DNA of 64,000 nucleotides from an uncultured Chloroflexota bacterium (GCA_903884455.1 CAISEW010000031.1:31751-95750), one strand, 5' to 3'. Positions 38,091-46,504 are shown, numbered from the stretch's first letter. The notes: generated by a model not told the origin, from the letters alone. Program-made: numbers and translations.

Positions 38091-38267
38091 GTGGGCACAT
38101 TCCTGAAAGTCTTCTTTGGACTAATTCTAGTGATACTCGGTGGCTTCGTCCTAGTGAGCTCTGGTATTGCCGCCATATTCTTCGGAGCAGGCGGTTTCAT
38201 CGTGCAGGTTATCATAGCTATAGCCATGTGGGCTGGGGCTATTACGCTCTTTGTTAAAGCACGGTGA
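38091..38267 (+). CDS. 58-residue two-helix membrane protein
   Basis: Starts with GTG and reads VGTFLKVFFGLILVILGGFV, continuing through a second helix (VQVIIAIAMWAGAITLFV) to KAR and TGA. Almost every residue is hydrophobic or small in two 20-residue runs with a Gly-rich turn. A TTGACA at 38054-38059 with a weak -10 about 17 bases on would start the message close to the GTG, suggesting a leaderless gene; the start is therefore uncertain by one codon. No family recognised. Confidence 0.55.
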   Translation: MGTFLKVFFGLILVILGGFVLVSSGIAAIFFGAGGFIVQVIIAIAMWAGAITLFVKAR

Positions 38268-38314
38268 TAGCCAAGGGGACTCAGGAAACGAAGAACCATT
38301 TTTGCTTCGTACGA

Positions 38315-38361
38315 AGCCTCAAGCTATTCTCAAACTTCACTGAGCTAGCAAGTAGTATAAT
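38315..38361 (+). repeat. Recombinase-tail/promoter repeat, copy B
   Basis: GAAGCCTCAAGCTATTCTCA then AACTTCACTGAGCTAGCAAG and TAGTATAAT; TATAAT is at 38356-38361. As in copy A it continues TATATGCTGTGACTGAT. On the opposite strand the first half encodes VKFENSLRL, like the recombinase tail. Confidence 0.72.
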
Positions 38362-38480
38362 ATATATGCTGTGACTGATATCTGTTATTGGCTAGGTCAT
38401 ATTGTCCGAATGAGATAAAAACATACATGCTTCCGGGTGCCCTGCCTTTGCAGCAATAAAACTAAGAAAGGAGGAGTAAA

Positions 38481-38786
38481 ATGAAGTTTCTTGTTTTCTC
38501 AATGTTTGATGTCGCCAAGACGGCGGAGATAGCACAAATCGCCGATAAGGTAGCTAAAACGCCAGGGCAAAAGACCATAGCCCAGTATGTCTGTCAGGGG
38601 ATGGCATTTAGCGGCCTTCTGCCAAACACGAGCTTAGCCATTGCCGTCGTAGAAGCCGAAAGCAACGAGGCCTTAGCTGCTACCCAATACCCGATGGGAC
38701 TTGCTGGGATAAGCACGTGGGCCGTGCCCGTATTAGAAGTTCCAGTGGGCCGCGTAGTAACGGCAGAGAAGAAATACAGAAAGTAA
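38481..38786 (+). CDS. DUF3303/GYD-like ferredoxin-fold small protein
   Basis: 101 residues. The start MKFLVFSMFDVAKTAEIAQI and the middle NTSLAIAVVEAESNEALAAT suggest a dimeric alpha/beta barrel domain such as DUF3303. Function unknown. AAGGAGGAG lies six bases before the ATG. The promoter repeat B is 120 bases upstream. Confidence 0.7.
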   Translation: MKFLVFSMFDVAKTAEIAQIADKVAKTPGQKTIAQYVCQGMAFSGLLPNTSLAIAVVEAESNEALAATQYPMGLAGISTWAVPVLEVPVGRVVTAEKKYRK

Positions 38787-38925
38787 CTTTTGATAGGGCT
38801 TTTTATCGACTGGCAGGGCACCCAGAACTAATGCAGGCTTATGCGCAATGGAGAATCTGTTAGCTTACCTCCAGATGACTGGTGAGAATGCCGATAGGTT
38901 TCAAGCCTGACTGGATTTTCCCATA

Positions 38926-39018
38926 AAGCTATCCAAGCTTCACTGAGCTAGCAAGTAGTATAATTGGGGTTGAGATTTATCTATTTGGCTGATAGCTAGC
39001 TCAGCCAGCGGATTCGGA
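38926..39018 (+). repeat. Recombinase-tail/promoter repeat, copy C, with CAGCCAGCGGATT motif
   Basis: AAGCTATCCAAGCTTCACTG then AGCTAGCAAGTAGTATAAT (TATAAT 38959-38964), a 30-base spacer ending TTGGCTGATAG, then CTAGCTCAGCCAGCGGATTC (38996-39018). It points towards the stop codon of a minus-strand gene, so its promoter now drives nothing obvious. The rest of 38787-38925 is without features. Confidence 0.72.
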
Positions 39019-39020
39019 CT

Positions 39021-39341
39021 TTACTTAAATCCCCGCTTCCCCATGATGACGAATATTATGGCAAGTATCCCAAAAATAAAAGAATAGGGACTAATGAGTG
39101 CACATATAGACCCGACAAGTGCGAATACCCAAAGCCTTCTTTCTAAGGCATAGATACCGCCTACTATCGCAATTATCCCCAATACAACTAGCAGGGGGCC
39201 CATGGCACGCCACCATTCCACGCCAAAGAATGCGAGTGTCTTGCCATGGAATACAGAAATTATTATACCCCCAATCACCTGACCAACACCTCCACTAATA
39301 CTCGCTATGCCCGCACCTATCGGCTTCCACGTCTTTCGCAT
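39021..39341 (-). CDS. Four-helix membrane protein, unknown function
   Basis: 106 residues with about four helices: GIASISGGVGQVIGGIII, GPLLVVLGIIAIVGGIYAL, VFALVGSICALISPY and FIFGILAIIFVIMG. Glycine-rich first helix and a typical short basic N-terminus (MRKTWKP). AAAGGGGGG precedes the ATG. This is a common small-protein type in Chloroflexota and archaea, without known role. Confidence 0.7.
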   Translation of the reverse strand: MRKTWKPIGAGIASISGGVGQVIGGIIISVFHGKTLAFFGVEWWRAMGPLLVVLGIIAIVGGIYALERRLWVFALVGSICALISPYSFIFGILAIIFVIMGKRGFK

Positions 39342-39397
39342 TTTTTGTCCCCCCTTTTTTATTCTTACACAAGGATACCGTTAGGAGCTCTCACTGT

Positions 39398-39428
39398 CAA
39401 ACTCCACTGAGCTAGCAAGTAGTATAAT
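39398..39428 (+). repeat. Recombinase-tail/promoter repeat, copy D
   Basis: AAACTCCACTGAGCTAGCAA followed by GTAGTATAAT, with TATAAT at 39423-39428. The next gene starts only 18 bases after the TATAAT with AAGGAGG between, so this copy is very likely its working promoter. Confidence 0.75.
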
Positions 39429-39445
39429 TGGGGTAAGGAGGTAGC

Positions 39446-39703
39446 ATGGACAGAAAAGAGCTAGAAGAATACAGGAACTTAGTCGTAAGATACCTCGAAG
39501 AACACGAGAGGTATAAGGAATTGCTTCTTCAATTTTCATCAGTCGGTCAGCTCGAAATCGGTAAACCGATTCCATCCCCGAAGCGTATCTTTGATGCCGC
39601 TGCCCATAAGGAGATTACGGACCTAGAACGAAAGCTTGATAAGCTTCGCAAAGAGATGATTCAAGCTGAAAAGCGATATTACGAAGCCTATCACAAGCAG
39701 TAA
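39446..39703 (+). CDS. Small coiled-coil protein, unknown function
   Basis: 85 residues, highly charged, mostly helical: MDRKELEEYRNLVVRYLEEH and later EITDLERKLDKLRKEMIQAEK. No membrane segment, no known motif. GGAGG six bases before the ATG. Expression from repeat copy D is indicated by spacing. Confidence 0.68.
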   Translation: MDRKELEEYRNLVVRYLEEHERYKELLLQFSSVGQLEIGKPIPSPKRIFDAAAHKEITDLERKLDKLRKEMIQAEKRYYEAYHKQ

Positions 39704-39750
39704 GCAACGCTAGTGTCTCCAGTTCACCATCGCCGAATACAATTTCACCC

Positions 39751-39833
39751 TATCCTCAAACTTCACATAGTTAGCAAGCGGTATAATTAAGATTAGGCTG
39801 TATACTTTGGCTGATGAATAAGCCAGTGGCTGC
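39751..39833 (+). repeat. Recombinase-tail/promoter repeat, copy E, with diverged second motif
   Basis: TATCCTCAAACTTCACATAG then TTAGCAAGCGGTATAAT (TATAAT 39782-39787), followed by GGCTGATGAATAAGCCAGTGGCTG, a decayed form of the CAGCCAGCGG motif. No convincing gene follows in this direction; a 23-codon frame at 39895 is too weak to call. Confidence 0.65.
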
Positions 39834-39986
39834 AAGAGCACAGACAAACCATAATAATGCTACTGAAACAATCAAGGCTTGGGGGGATTCTTCTATGAGC
39901 CAACACAATCGTGGTAGAGCGCAGGTAGTACTCGTGCCCAGGAGCATGCCACCACGCCAATCCTGACCAGGACTACGTAAGACAAT

Positions 39987-40283
39987 CTACGACTGTGAAA
40001 TCGGGATGCCCTTATCTTTACCTTCCGTTTCCGTTTCCTTTTCCTTAGCATGCAAATAAATGCCAATTGCCCAGCCAAGCCAGCAACCCAAGCTTAATAT
40101 TAAGCTGGCGATTGCCAGTAGAAACCAGTCTGTCGGATAAAGCCCGATAACAGTGAGACGCGCATCGCCAATAATTCCGACTACAGCGAATGCAACGCCG
40201 AGCCAGGTTGCAATACTGCCCATAATTCCCATGCGACCGCGATTGCGCCTGGTGAATTCAGGGTCTGTCCATATTTTCATCAT
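39987..40283 (-). CDS. Small membrane protein, unknown function
   Basis: 98 residues from the ATG at 40283, which has AAGGAGG eight bases upstream. Two helices: MGSIATWLGVAFAVVGIIGD and [22 protein letters not shown], then a highly charged tail (KEKETETEGKDKG). No recognised family. Confidence 0.65.
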   Translation of the reverse strand: MMKIWTDPEFTRRNRGRMGIMGSIATWLGVAFAVVGIIGDARLTVIGLYPTDWFLLAIASLILSLGCWLGWAIGIYLHAKEKETETEGKDKGIPISQS

Positions 40284-40483
40284 GATTATCACCTCCTTTC
40301 TTTGTATTTAGGATTTCGACAATCCTATCCATCTTGGCGTTCTGTTCATATATTCACGGTAGGCTTCACCGTAGCGATGGAGGCAGAAATGCTCTTTGAT
40401 TGACTTTTGCACTTCTCAACATCTCGTTATCAGATTATACGCCTTTAGCGCTCAAAGTCTAGTATCTCATCTAAGCCTACGAA

Positions 40484-40532
40484 TAAGCCTCAAGCTATCC
40501 TCAAACTTCACTGAGCTAGCAAGTAGTATAAT
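40484..40532 (+). repeat. Recombinase-tail/promoter repeat, copy F
   Basis: AAGCCTCAAGCTATCCTCAA then ACTTCACTGAGCTAGCAAG and TAGTATAAT (40527-40532). This is the cleanest copy: its reverse strand encodes VKFEDSLRL without interruption. It lies 44 bases before yraN and likely drives it. Confidence 0.75.
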
Positions 40533-40575
40533 TAAGATAACTTCGAACGGGGTAAACTCCGTGAAGAAGCAGGTG

Positions 40576-40956
40576 ATGGACCGTCAAGAAGTTGGTAAGC
40601 TGGGGGAGAAAGTAGCTCAGAAATTCCTCAAAAAGCGGGGCTATCGCATTCGCGAGACGGGTTTTCGTTGCCATCATGGAGAGATTGATATCATTGCCCA
40701 GCGGAAGGACTGTCTTGTCTTTGTCGAGGTCCGCACCAAGAGTAATTTGGATTTCGGCACTCCTGAGGAATCAATAACACAGGCTAAAAAAGAGAGAATT
40801 ATCGCCTCAGCCCTAACCTATACCAATACCCACCAAAATCTCCCCTCTTTATGGCGCATAGACGTCGTAGCCATAGAACTCGATGATAAAGGAAAAGCCA
40901 AACGCATCGAACACATCGAAAACGCCATCGAGCAAGGCCCCCGGTTCAATTGCTAG
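40576..40956 (+). CDS. yraN: YraN family (UPF0102) nuclease-fold protein
   Basis: 126 residues with the PD-(D/E)xK fold: GEKVAQKFLKKRGYRI, then HGEIDIIAQRKDCLVFVEVRTK with the catalytic-type D and ExK. Function in bacteria is uncertain; possibly DNA or RNA processing linked to recombination. ATG at 40576 with AGCAGG upstream; a GTG five codons earlier is also possible. It is the only clearly housekeeping gene in the repeat-rich stretch. Confidence 0.88.
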   Translation: MDRQEVGKLGEKVAQKFLKKRGYRIRETGFRCHHGEIDIIAQRKDCLVFVEVRTKSNLDFGTPEESITQAKKERIIASALTYTNTHQNLPSLWRIDVVAIELDDKGKAKRIEHIENAIEQGPRFNC

Positions 40957-41000
40957 CTCTTATTAGCCTCATTTTTGTAGCTGGCTGATTTGTCAGGTTG

Positions 41001-41145
41001 TCATTGCGAGCACCTAAAAGGTGCGTGGCAATCTCATTGTGCCCCGCCAAGATTGCTTCGTCGCTACGCTCCTCGCAATGACAGCGGGGAGATTGCGGAG
41101 CCCGTTCTGAGCATAAGCGGAGAATCTCGCTCCTCGCAATGACGG
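41001..41145. repeat. Dispersed palindromic repeats (CGCAATGAC family), tandem
   Basis: TCATTGCGAGCACCTAAAAG, GATTGCTTCGTCGCTACG, CTCCTCGCAATGACAGCGGG and a further CTCCTCGCAATGACGG form several alternate-orientation units. A shared lead-in TTTTTGTAGCTGGCTGATT is also seen before the 8061 copy. Together with 41207-41243 they fill the gap between yraN and the DUF169 gene. Confidence 0.75.
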
Positions 41146-41206
41146 AGAAGTGATGCGCCCAATTTCGCGGCGTGAAGAAATTCATTCCTTCACGATCTTG
41201 CGGCAG

Positions 41207-41243
41207 GATTGCTTCGGCTGACTAAAGTCAGCCTCGCAATGAC
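41207..41243. repeat. Dispersed palindromic repeat (CGCAATGAC family)
   Basis: GATTGCTTCGGCTGACTAAAGTCAGCCTCGCAATGAC, with GGCTGACT/AGTCAGCC as a perfect 8-bp hairpin stem (one further base pairs out), just after the DUF169 stop on the minus strand, where it could act as a transcript end. Confidence 0.7.
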
Positions 41244-41256
41244 ACAAAGGGTGCTT

Positions 41257-42048
41257 CTATTTAGCTGCCCTGGATGCGGCGTCCGTGAGTTGTCCCGGGA
41301 ACAGCGGCGCGTGTCTTACGTCTACCGGTATGGGATATCGAACGCCAGTCTGGTGGGTGGCTTCAAGCCCCCTTATAACCGGGTCAAGCCAGTTTGCCGG
41401 TATAGTGAAGACCATCTCATCATCTTGCACCATCGCCCAGACCCTATCGCCATTTCCCGGGAGCACTACCTTGGGCTCCCTGGTCTTGAATGTTTGCAGG
41501 ACTCCTTCGGTGCAGGTCCCACCCCGGCCGCTGAACACAGACTGCACGGCTATACCAGTTTCCTGGGTGGCTCCGTGCACCAGCCGCATCAACTGAGCGG
41601 GATTGCAGAATACCATGACCAGGTCCGGGTCGATTTTTGTTCTCTCTAGAGGAGAGAAAACCACGCCGGCATACTTGCCCTGGCTTAGCTTAACCTGCTC
41701 TACAGCCTCCATTGTGGTCTTTGCTGCATTCTCGTTAGCTGCGTATTTCATTACTATCATGAAATCGGTCAAGGCTTTCTTAGTCTCAGATTCAGGCTCG
41801 CTCCATCCATAGGTATAGGCGGCAATCAGACAGGCGTTGTCATCGGCCGTCATTCCCACTGTCCAGCCGTATTTGCGGGCCATCGTCATACCAACGCATA
41901 CATTTGTCTTGAATCCCATGTCCCTGGAAGGGCGGCGGGTCTTCTCCGGGAATTCGTCAACGCTTTTAACCAGCTTAACGGCGATAGGGAAGGTCAAGGG
42001 TCTTATGAGTCTGTTCAGTGCTTCCGCTTTTTTTGTCCAGTCTGTCAC
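41257..42048 (-). CDS. DUF169 family protein
   Basis: 263 residues matching the DUF169 pattern: LNRLIRPLTFPIAVKLVKS at the start, a cysteine block (NVCVGMTMARKYGW), PLERTKIDPDLVMVFCNPAQ, and a final VPGNGDRVW-like segment. The family is common in anaerobes and archaea; function unknown. AGGTGACACC upstream gives a moderate ribosome site. Confidence 0.85.
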   Translation of the reverse strand: MTDWTKKAEALNRLIRPLTFPIAVKLVKSVDEFPEKTRRPSRDMGFKTNVCVGMTMARKYGWTVGMTADDNACLIAAYTYGWSEPESETKKALTDFMIVMKYAANENAAKTTMEAVEQVKLSQGKYAGVVFSPLERTKIDPDLVMVFCNPAQLMRLVHGATQETGIAVQSVFSGRGGTCTEGVLQTFKTREPKVVLPGNGDRVWAMVQDDEMVFTIPANWLDPVIRGLEATHQTGVRYPIPVDVRHAPLFPGQLTDAASRAAK

Positions 42049-42113
42049 GGTGTCACCTCCAGCTATAATTTATTGAGAATAACAGTTTATAGTACACCGT
42101 CCGTAAGCAGTGC

Positions 42114-43364
42114 TTATGTTACTTTCAGATAAGGCTCTAATACTTCAGGAATCAATACTGTGCCATCAGCTTGCTGATAGTTTTCCAGCACAGCGATAAG
42201 GACTCGTGGTAGAGCCAATCCTGAGCCATTGAGCGTGTGAACAAACTCTGATTTGGCGCCAGGCTCAGGGCGATAGCGGATATTGGCTCGCCTCGCCTGA
42301 AAGTCACCACAATTGCTACAAGAACTGACCTCGAGCCATTCAGCACAGCCCGGAGCCCACATTTCAATATCATATGTTTTGCAAGCGGCAAAACCCAGGT
42401 CTCCGGTACATAATTGCACCACGCGATAAGGTATGCCCAGCTTCCGACATATGTCCTCGGCATCAGCGACCAATTTCTCCAGCTCCTCATCAGAACTCTC
42501 AGGGTTGGTAATCTTGTAGAGCTCCACTTTATCAAATTGGTGCCCCCGCTTGATGCCCCTGGTGTCTGTGCCGGCAGCCATCTTCTCCCGACGGAAGCAG
42601 GGAGTATAGGCAACATAATGAAGAGGCAAGCTATCGGCACTTAATATTTCATCACGGTGCAGGTTAGTCAACGGTACCTCCGCCGTGGGTATGAACCAAA
42701 AGTCATCTTCTTCGTCGTGATACAAGTTATCGCCGAACTTGGGTAAATTTCCTGAGCCGACCATACACTCTCGCTTCACCATAAAAGGAGGATAGATTTC
42801 TTTGTAGCCGTGCTCACCTACATGGACATTGAGCATAAATGAGATAAGCGCTCGCTGAAGATGTGCCCCTAGCCCTTTGAGAACATAAAACCTGGTCCCT
42901 GAGAGCTTCACACCCCGCTGGAAATCTATTATGCCCAATTTCTCCCCTAACTCCCAGTGAGGCAAGGGCTTGAAAGGAAATTCCCCTGGTTTGCCCCAGG
43001 TACGCACTACCACATTATCACCCGCGCCTCTCCCTAAGGGCACGCTGGGGTGGGGGAAGTTGGGTAACTCCAGCAACAAGGAATCAAGATTAGCCTTAGC
43101 TTCTTTGGTCTGTTGCTGTAAGGAAGATATCTGCTCACCCAGTTGGCGCATCTGGGCGATGAGCTCAGGCGGCTTCTCCTTGCTTTTGCTCAGTTGTTTG
43201 CTGGCTTCGTTATGTTTGGCACGGAGTTCCTCGGTTTGACGAAGCAAGCTGCGATAACGGCCGTCAATCTCAAGGATGTTATCGAGAGCAAAGCTATCGC
43301 CTCTTTTTTCCAGAGCCTGGCGAACAAGCTCAGGGTTTTCACGAATCAGCTTAATATCAAGCAT
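42114..43364 (-). CDS. serS: Seryl-tRNA synthetase
   Basis: 416 residues. N-terminal antiparallel coiled coil (about 30-100), class II motif 2 CFRREKMAAGTDTRGIKRGHQF and motif 3 NGSGLALPRVLIAVLENYQ. It charges tRNA-Ser, two of which are encoded at 13.2 kb. It starts 17 bases after lysS on the same strand. Confidence 0.97.
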   Translation of the reverse strand: MLDIKLIRENPELVRQALEKRGDSFALDNILEIDGRYRSLLRQTEELRAKHNEASKQLSKSKEKPPELIAQMRQLGEQISSLQQQTKEAKANLDSLLLELPNFPHPSVPLGRGAGDNVVVRTWGKPGEFPFKPLPHWELGEKLGIIDFQRGVKLSGTRFYVLKGLGAHLQRALISFMLNVHVGEHGYKEIYPPFMVKRECMVGSGNLPKFGDNLYHDEEDDFWFIPTAEVPLTNLHRDEILSADSLPLHYVAYTPCFRREKMAAGTDTRGIKRGHQFDKVELYKITNPESSDEELEKLVADAEDICRKLGIPYRVVQLCTGDLGFAACKTYDIEMWAPGCAEWLEVSSCSNCGDFQARRANIRYRPEPGAKSEFVHTLNGSGLALPRVLIAVLENYQQADGTVLIPEVLEPYLKVT

Positions 43365-43381
43365 TGGTCTCTTCTCTTTGC

Positions 43382-44854
43382 TCAGGGCTCGGGCTTTGTC
43401 TTCAGTTGGGGGAAAAGTATCACTTCCCGAACAGATTGCTGCCCGGTAAGCAGCATCACCAGGCGGTCAATGCCTATCCCCAGACCACCGGTAGGTGGCA
43501 TCCCATACTCCAAAGCCTGCAGAAAATCTTCGTCGGCGATTTCCACTTCCTCATCGGCAACCCGTTCTTTGAGCTGCTGGCGAAACCTTTCCCTTTGCTC
43601 CACGGGGTCATTAAGCTCGGTGAAGGCATTGGCAACCTCCATGCCATCCACAAAGCCTTCAAATCTCTCCACCAGCTGGTCATCCCCTCTCTTTCTTTTG
43701 GCCAGAGGTGACATTTCCACAGGGTAATCCAGGAGGAAAGTTGGCTGAACAAGGTTGGGCTCGACAAAAGTGGAAATCAATTCTTCTATCAGCCTGCCCT
43801 TCCCTTTAGTTGGATCAACATCCATATTCAGCTCTACCATCCGTGTCCTCAGTGAAGCGGCATCAGGATAATCTTCAAAATCAATGCCACAGGAATTTTT
43901 TATTGCCTCTCGAAGGTAAAGTTTTTGCCATGGGAGACCAAGGTCAATGGTTTTGCCGTTGCAAGCAAGCTTGGTATTGCCCAGAACCTCCTGAGCTATA
44001 TGAGAGAACATCTCCTCAACCAATCTCATCATGTCATTGTAATCGCTATAAGCTTGATAGCACTCAAGCAAGGTAAATTCCGGGTTATGTCTAACAGAAA
44101 TGCCTTCATTGCGAAAGGTACGCCCCATCTCGTAAACTTTGTCAAAGCCGCCGACCACCAATCTCTTGAGATGTAGCTCCAGGGCAATGCGCAGGTAGAG
44201 GTCTTCATCAAGGGCATGATGATGGGTGACAAAGGGGCGTGCTAGCGCTCCGCCGGCATGGGGCTGAAGCACAGGAGTCTCTACCTCCATAAATCCCTGT
44301 TTATCGAGAAAACTTCTTACGGCAGTGATAATCTTGCTACGCAAAATAAAAATGCTTCTACTTTCTTCATTGGAAATGAGATCGAGATATCTCTGTCGAT
44401 AGCGTTTTTCTACATCAGCTAGCCCATGCCACTTCTCTGGCAGCGGGCGAAGTGATTTACAGAGCATGGCGAAATCGGATACCTCCAGAGTGAGCTCTCC
44501 GGCTTTTGTCCGGAAGAGCTTCCCCTTTGCTCCGATAATGTCGCCAATATCAATATCTTGAAGAAATTCGTACCTCTCCCGGCCCAGAAGGTCGTAGCGT
44601 AAAGAAAGCTGTATCTTCCCCGAGCTATCGCGAATATCAAGAAAGGACATCTTACCTATAGAACGCTTGGACATAATCCGACCAGCCAGTGATATGTCCT
44701 GAGAATTTTCCCCTTGCTGCTCAAAAAGAGTTATCGCCTCTCGAATGGTGTGGCTGGGATGATAGGAATGGGGATAAGGGTCTATGCCGCGAGCCCGAAT
44801 TCTGCTCAGGCTATCCAGCCGCTGTTCAGTTATGCGTTCTAATCTTGAGGTCAT
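43382..44854 (-). CDS. lysS: Lysyl-tRNA synthetase (class II)
   Basis: 490 residues: N-terminal OB-fold anticodon domain (SLAGRIMSKRSIGKMSFLDI), class II motif 2 (GRTFRNEGISVRHNPEFTLLE) and motif 3 (GGLGIGIDRLVMLLTG, ending REVILFPQLK). It follows the DUF2007 gene by 5 bases and precedes serS. Confidence 0.97.
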   Translation of the reverse strand: MTSRLERITEQRLDSLSRIRARGIDPYPHSYHPSHTIREAITLFEQQGENSQDISLAGRIMSKRSIGKMSFLDIRDSSGKIQLSLRYDLLGRERYEFLQDIDIGDIIGAKGKLFRTKAGELTLEVSDFAMLCKSLRPLPEKWHGLADVEKRYRQRYLDLISNEESRSIFILRSKIITAVRSFLDKQGFMEVETPVLQPHAGGALARPFVTHHHALDEDLYLRIALELHLKRLVVGGFDKVYEMGRTFRNEGISVRHNPEFTLLECYQAYSDYNDMMRLVEEMFSHIAQEVLGNTKLACNGKTIDLGLPWQKLYLREAIKNSCGIDFEDYPDAASLRTRMVELNMDVDPTKGKGRLIEELISTFVEPNLVQPTFLLDYPVEMSPLAKRKRGDDQLVERFEGFVDGMEVANAFTELNDPVEQRERFRQQLKERVADEEVEIADEDFLQALEYGMPPTGGLGIGIDRLVMLLTGQQSVREVILFPQLKTKPEP

Positions 44855-44859
44855 CAGGG

Positions 44860-45078
44860 TTACACTACTCCCAAGATTTCCTTGGCTTCCTCAGCCAGAT
44901 GCTGGGGCACCATTATTTTCACCTCACCTAACCCATCAACTGTAAGCCCATAAATCAGACCAGCGCTCTCGTAGCTCAAAAGAACTGGTATGCCTTCGCT
45001 CTCCAGCCGCCCCTTGATTATTTGCGCCTCCATGTATTTGGCAGTGCGTACAGTAACTAATGGTTCCCTTGCTGACAT
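44860..45078 (-). CDS. DUF2007-like small protein
   Basis: 72 residues with the DUF2007 layout: VTVRTAKYMEAQIIKGRLES, then GIPVLLSYE and VKIMVPQHLAEEAKEIL. These domains bind small molecules or act as signalling modules; role unknown. It is the first gene of a probable DUF2007-lysS-serS operon. Confidence 0.75.
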   Translation of the reverse strand: MSAREPLVTVRTAKYMEAQIIKGRLESEGIPVLLSYESAGLIYGLTVDGLGEVKIMVPQHLAEEAKEILGVV

Positions 45079-45120
45079 AGTTTCCTGCCTTCGTTTATTT
45101 TAACAGAAACTCCTAGAGTA

Positions 45121-45149
45121 TTGCTAAAAGGACTGACATTATATAGAAT
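45121..45149 (+). promoter_or_regulatory. Likely speDE promoter
   Basis: TTGCTA (45121-45126) and TAGAAT (45144-45149) are 17 bases apart. A perfect hairpin, GTTGCC-TAAAAA-GGCAAC (45157-45174), begins the transcript, leaving about 35 bases to the start codon. Confidence 0.5.
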
Positions 45150-45156
45150 TTGCGCT

Positions 45157-45174
45157 GTTGCCTAAAAAGGCAAC
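45157..45174 (+). promoter_or_regulatory. Leader hairpin before speD
   Basis: Perfect 6-bp stem GTTGCC/GGCAAC with an A-rich six-base loop, placed right after the predicted transcript start. It may stabilise the message; it does not mask the ribosome site. Confidence 0.45.
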
Positions 45175-45209
45175 ATAATAAATTTAAATTCTAAAGGAGG
45201 GAAGGTGAT

Positions 45210-45584
45210 TTGTATGCGCTTGGAAGACATCTGTTACTAGAACTAAAAATCTGCAATGAGGAGGTGCTAGATGACTTAAATTTTCTCAAAGAGTGTCTTA
45301 ACGAAGCTGCCATTCAATGTGGCGCTACCGTAGTGGGCGAGTCCTTTTATCACTTCTCCCCTTACGGAGTGAGCGGAGTGGTCAATATCGCTGAATCACA
45401 TATTGCCATTCACACCTGGCCGGAATACAGGTACGCTGCCGTAGACGTTTTCACCTGTGGGAACAATGTAGACCCGGAAAAGGCGGCTAAGTTGATAATA
45501 GAGAGGCTGGGAGCCCAAAGCCACTCCTTAATCGAGCTTCGCAGGGGGATTATGAAGGATAGCCAGGTTGAGTGTACAAAATGA
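45210..45584 (+). CDS. speD: S-adenosylmethionine decarboxylase proenzyme
   Basis: 124 residues, small prokaryotic (SpeH-type) class. Self-cleavage would occur between E62 and S63 in AESHIAIHTWPEY to give the pyruvoyl group; C83 in FTCGNN is the usual proton donor. Start is TTG, with GGAGGGAAGG just before it; an ATG three bases later is out of frame. It makes decarboxylated SAM for the adjacent spermidine synthase. Confidence 0.93.
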   Translation: MYALGRHLLLELKICNEEVLDDLNFLKECLNEAAIQCGATVVGESFYHFSPYGVSGVVNIAESHIAIHTWPEYRYAAVDVFTCGNNVDPEKAAKLIIERLGAQSHSLIELRRGIMKDSQVECTK

Positions 45585-46504
45585 AAGATAGCGACCCAGA
45601 TAAACATAGATGCTTCTCTGATTATATAAGTCCTGACCTTACTATGCTGCATAGCATTAAGGAGAGGATATATTCAGGGCGAAGTAAGTTTCAGTCCGTA
45701 GATATTATCAACACGGGCAGCTTCGGTATTTGTCTCGTCCTCGATGGCAAAATTCAGTCCAGCGAGGCGGATGAATTTATTTATCACGAAGCTCTGGTAC
45801 ATCCAGCTATGCTTACCCATCCCCGGCCAGAGAGGGTATTCATTGCCGGGGGAGGTGAGGGTGCCACCTTAAGGGAAGTCCTGGCACACAAGACGGTAAA
45901 AAGGGCTGTCATGGTGGATATTGATGAAGAGGTGGTTAGTCTTTGTCGCCGCTTCTTGCCCTCGTGGCACCAGAATGCCTTCGATGACCCCAGGGCAGAG
46001 CTTCACTTCATCGACGCCAGAAAATACCTGGAGAAAAGTAGCGGCAAATTCGATGTCATCATCATTGACCTGGTTGACCCCTTAGAGCAAGGGCCAGCAC
46101 GCTTGCTATACACCCGGGAATTTTACCAAATAGTTAAGCAAAAACTAGGGCCCGCTGGCATCATGTCAGTGCAGGCTGAACCTTCTGAATGGAAGAACTT
46201 AGATAATTTCACCGCTATTGCCAATACTTTAAGAAACGTCTTCCCGATAGCCCGCCCCTACCAGGTCCATATACCTTCCTTTCTGGGCTTATGGGGCTTT
46301 GTCGCGGCTTCTCAAAGTCTTGACCCCTCTGAACTTACTCCCGAGGAAATTGACGCCAGAATTTCAACAAGACTATCAAAAAAGCTAAAATCCTACGATG
46401 GCCTTACTCATCAAGCCATGTTTACTATCCCCAAGCATATTCGCCAGCAGTTAGCTGCAAGCAAAAGAATCATCACTGACAAACAACCTATCTCTGCCTA
46501 TTGA
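45581..46504 (+). CDS. speE: Spermidine synthase (polyamine aminopropyltransferase)
   Basis: About 307 residues. SAM-type fold with VFIAGGGEGATLREVLAHK, AVMVDIDEEVVSLCRRFLP and DVIIIDLVDP, all typical of SpeE. The ATG at 45581 overlaps the speD stop as ATGA, so the pair is translationally coupled. Together they convert putrescine to spermidine; no putrescine-forming gene is in the window. Confidence 0.94.
   Translation: MKDSDPDKHRCFSDYISPDLTMLHSIKERIYSGRSKFQSVDIINTGSFGICLVLDGKIQSSEADEFIYHEALVHPAMLTHPRPERVFIAGGGEGATLREVLAHKTVKRAVMVDIDEEVVSLCRRFLPSWHQNAFDDPRAELHFIDARKYLEKSSGKFDVIIIDLVDPLEQGPARLLYTREFYQIVKQKLGPAGIMSVQAEPSEWKNLDNFTAIANTLRNVFPIARPYQVHIPSFLGLWGFVAASQSLDPSELTPEEIDARISTRLSKKLKSYDGLTHQAMFTIPKHIRQQLAASKRIITDKQPISAY

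Noticed and set aside
39895..39966. 23-codon frame (MSQHNRGRAQVVL...) after repeat copy E
   Set aside because: No good ribosome site and too short to support without conservation.
41001..41145. Regularly spaced palindromes considered as a CRISPR array
   Set aside because: Units differ in length and orientation, spacers are not uniform and no cas gene is present; they match dispersed repeats at 8.1 and 51.4 kb.
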